Shown: positions 21,389 through 23,143 of the stretch, in pieces
Position numbering within the stretch: the first letter of the stretch is position 1
Layout of the letters: the number at the start of each line of letters is the position of its first letter
NCBI GenBank assembly: GCA_025927435.1
Contig: JAICLM010000009.1
Location: 1 to 23,143, forward strand
Direction: 5' to 3'
DNA: 23,143 nt
DNA from: Thermoleophilia bacterium
GTDB taxonomy: Bacteria; Actinomycetota; Thermoleophilia; Gaiellales; Gaiellaceae
The notes under the pieces: model-generated
Told to the model about the DNA's origin: nothing
The model's database searches: none
What the model saw: only the letters and a program-made list of their open reading frames with translations
Program-made: the position numbers and the translations under genes

Positions 21389-23062
21389 ATGTCCTCGGAT
21401 TACGTCTACACGATGTATCGGGCCGACAAGTTCTACGGCCCCGACCGGCAGGTGCTCGCGAACATCTCGCTCTCGTTCTTGCCCGGAGCGAAGATCGGTG
21501 TGCTCGGCCCGAACGGCGCCGGCAAGTCGACTCTGCTGCGGATCATGGCCGGCAAGGACGAGCCGTCGTCCGGCGTTGCCGAGCTCGCGCCCGGCGCGAC
21601 CGTGGGGGTGCTCGAGCAGGAGCCGGAGCTCGATCCGGCCAAGGACGTGCGCGGCAACGTCGAGGACGGCGTCCGGCCGCTGCGCGACCTACTCGACCGC
21701 TTCAACGAGATCAGCGCCGCGTTCGCGGAACCGGATGCGGACTACGACGCGCTCCTCGCCGAGCAGGCGAAGGTGCAGGACGCGATCGACCGCGCCGACC
21801 TGTGGCAGCTGGACGACCGGCTCGACCACGCGATGGACGCGCTCCGCCTACCGGAAGGAGACCGCGACGTCGAGACGCTCTCGGGCGGCGAGCGGCGGCG
21901 CGTAGCGCTCTGCCGGCTCCTCCTCTCGGCCCCCGACCTGCTCCTGCTCGACGAGCCCACGAACCACCTCGACGCGGAGTCCGTGCTCTGGCTCGAGCGC
22001 TTCCTCGAGAGCTACAAGGGCACCGTCGTCGCCGTCACCCACGACCGCTACTTCCTCGACAACGTCGCCGGCTGGATCCTCGAGCTCGACCGCGGCCGCG
22101 GCATCCCGTTCCAGGGCAACTACTCCTCCTGGCTCGAGCAGAAGCAGGAGCGGCTCGCTCACGAGGAGAAGACGGAGTCGGCGCGCCGCCGCACGCTGGC
22201 GCGTGAGCTCGAGTGGGTGCGCGCGAGCCCGCGCGCCCGCCACGCGAAGGCGAAGGCGCGGCTCGGCGCGTACGAGCGCCTGCTCGCCGAGGAGCAGAAC
22301 GTCAAGCTCGACCGCGTCGAGATCCACATCCCGCCCGGCCCGCGGCTCGGCGACGTCGTGATCGAGGCCGACGGCGTGCGCAAGGGCTTCGGCGACCGCC
22401 TGCTCGTGGACGACCTCACCTTCTCGCTCCCGCCGGCGGGCATCGTCGGCGTGGTGGGCCCGAACGGCGCCGGCAAGACGACCCTGTTCCGCATGATCGC
22501 GGGCGAGGAGCAGCCCGACGACGGGACGCTCCGCATCGGCGACACCGTCGAGCTCGCCTACGTCGACCAGGCGCGCGCCGACCTCGACCCGGCGAACAAC
22601 GTGTGGAAGGAGATCTCCGGCGGCCACGACACGATCGAGCTCGGCAAGCGCGAGGTGAACTCGCGCCAGTACGTCTCGTGGTTCAACTTCAAGGGCTCCG
22701 ACCAGCAGAAGCGCGTCTCGGATCTGTCGGGCGGCGAGCGGAACCGCGTCCACCTCGCGAAGCTCCTGCGCTCGGGCGGCAACGTGTTGCTCCTCGACGA
22801 GCCGACCAACGACCTCGACGTCGACACCCTGCGCGCGCTCGAGGAGGCGCTACTCGAGTTCGCCGGCTGCGCGGTGGTGATCACGCACGACCGCTGGTTC
22901 CTCGACCGCGTCGCGACCCATATCCTCGCCTTCGAGGGGAACAGCGAGACGATCTGGTTCGAGGGCTCGTGGGGCGACTACGTCGAGTGGATGAAGGAGA
23001 CGCGAGGCCCGGACGCGCTCGAGCCGCACCGGATCAAGTACAAGCCGCTCGTCCGGGGATGA
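21389..23062 (+). CDS. ettA: ABC-F translation factor, EttA-like energy-dependent translational throttle
   Basis: Soluble ATPase of 557 aa with two ABC domains and no membrane segment. EttA-type factors bind the ribosomal E site and gate the first elongation steps by ATP level. The first domain has GPNGAGKST, LSGGERRR and LLLLDEPTNHLD. The second has GPNGAGKTT, LSGGERNR and LLLDEPTNDLD. Between them is the helical P-site tRNA interaction linker (about 250-310), rich in Arg/Lys (ARRRTLARELEWVRASPRARHAKAKAR). A short arm insertion lies in domain one. The start MSSDYVYTMYRADKFYGP matches EttA. Both catalytic glutamates are intact. It is divergent from sufS. A resistance-type ABC-F is less likely because the linker is short and the EttA N-terminus is kept. 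Confidence 0.94.
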   Translation: MSSDYVYTMYRADKFYGPDRQVLANISLSFLPGAKIGVLGPNGAGKSTLLRIMAGKDEPSSGVAELAPGATVGVLEQEPELDPAKDVRGNVEDGVRPLRDLLDRFNEISAAFAEPDADYDALLAEQAKVQDAIDRADLWQLDDRLDHAMDALRLPEGDRDVETLSGGERRRVALCRLLLSAPDLLLLDEPTNHLDAESVLWLERFLESYKGTVVAVTHDRYFLDNVAGWILELDRGRGIPFQGNYSSWLEQKQERLAHEEKTESARRRTLARELEWVRASPRARHAKAKARLGAYERLLAEEQNVKLDRVEIHIPPGPRLGDVVIEADGVRKGFGDRLLVDDLTFSLPPAGIVGVVGPNGAGKTTLFRMIAGEEQPDDGTLRIGDTVELAYVDQARADLDPANNVWKEISGGHDTIELGKREVNSRQYVSWFNFKGSDQQKRVSDLSGGERNRVHLAKLLRSGGNVLLLDEPTNDLDVDTLRALEEALLEFAGCAVVITHDRWFLDRVATHILAFEGNSETIWFEGSWGDYVEWMKETRGPDALEPHRIKYKPLVRG

Positions 23063-23077
23063 TCTCCAGCGGCCGAG

Positions 23078-23083
23078 TAGGCT
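23078..23083 (+). promoter_or_regulatory. -10 element of the last, truncated gene
   Basis: TAGGCT, six bases, GTG 23090; leaderless type. Same hexamer as the tag promoter. Confidence 0.4.
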
Positions 23084-23089
23084 CCGATC

Positions 23090-23143
23090 GTGGACGAGAT
23101 TGCACCGGGCGTCTGGCACTGGAGAGCGCTCCGGCAGACGATC
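23090..23143 (+). CDS. Start of a gene cut by the window end (possibly MBL-fold hydrolase)
   Basis: Eighteen codons are visible, beginning VDEIAPGVWHWRALRQTI. The opening IAPGVWHW resembles the first strand of actinobacterial metallo-beta-lactamase-fold proteins, but the metal motif would lie beyond the window, so this is a guess. The GTG start is supported by TAGGCT six bases upstream. Confidence 0.4.
   Translation, partial: MDEIAPGVWHWRALRQTI

Noticed and set aside
20130..21905. A 591-codon plus-strand open frame across sufS and into the ABC-F gene
   Set aside because: Antisense to SufS and then out of frame with the ABC-F protein; no domain pattern.

Overview
The window is high-GC, almost fully coding DNA from an actinobacterium-like genome. 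A Thermoleophilia/Gaiellales-type lineage is my inference from gene content and codon bias; no search was run. The signs are a PASTA kinase next to ddl, a bifunctional-type dCTP deaminase, a SufS-SufU-Rieske cluster, an EttA-type ABC-F protein, and many starts of the form TANNNT-N6/7-RTG that suggest leaderless mRNAs. There is no CRISPR array, IS element, tRNA, rRNA or phage gene, and no gene-free gap above 300 bases. The longest gap (10118-10374) holds a probable structured RNA.

Layout. 1-2695 (+): 3' end of a PknB/StkP-type kinase with four PASTA domains, overlapping ddl (D-Ala-D-Ala ligase), a cell-wall pair. 2692-5525 (-): a GABA-type aminotransferase followed by a second membrane Ser/Thr kinase with an extracellular galactose-binding-like domain. 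5579-8114 (+): dcd, an NDUFA9-like NAD(P)-binding protein and a zinc alcohol dehydrogenase, joined by GTGA overlaps. 8111-8988 (-): a MarR regulator and a cupin, divergent from 9041-10117 (+), a YceI protein and an NADPH:FMN-reductase-like protein. The divergent gap holds a near-consensus promoter flanked by two copies of one operator-like sequence.

10121-10349 (-): a compact unit with a promoter-like element, a 16-nt Shine-Dalgarno match, a 13-codon ORF, a multi-helix fold and a strong terminator hairpin. 10375-11931: an O-methyltransferase (-) divergent from an SRPBCC protein (+), then a DNA-3-methyladenine glycosylase I (-) divergent from a 1029-aa cyclase-ATPase-TPR protein (+). Both divergent pairs are only 23-24 bp apart and their two -10 boxes share one TA step. 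15169-17222 (+): a His-rich membrane-anchored protein overlapping a membrane diguanylate cyclase, then a SnoaL-like protein (17266-17703). 17781-19352 (+): a secreted repeat protein of unknown function behind a large hairpin.

19349-21350 (-): SufS, SufU and a Rieske ferredoxin for Fe-S cluster assembly, divergent from 21389-23062 (+), an EttA-like ABC-F translation factor. A leaderless gene begins at 23090 and runs off the window.

Themes: membrane and nucleotide signalling (two Ser/Thr kinases, a class III cyclase-like protein, a diguanylate cyclase) sits among housekeeping and redox genes. Gene packing is extreme: NTGA start/stop overlaps within operons, three CTAG shared stops between convergent genes, and very small divergent gaps.
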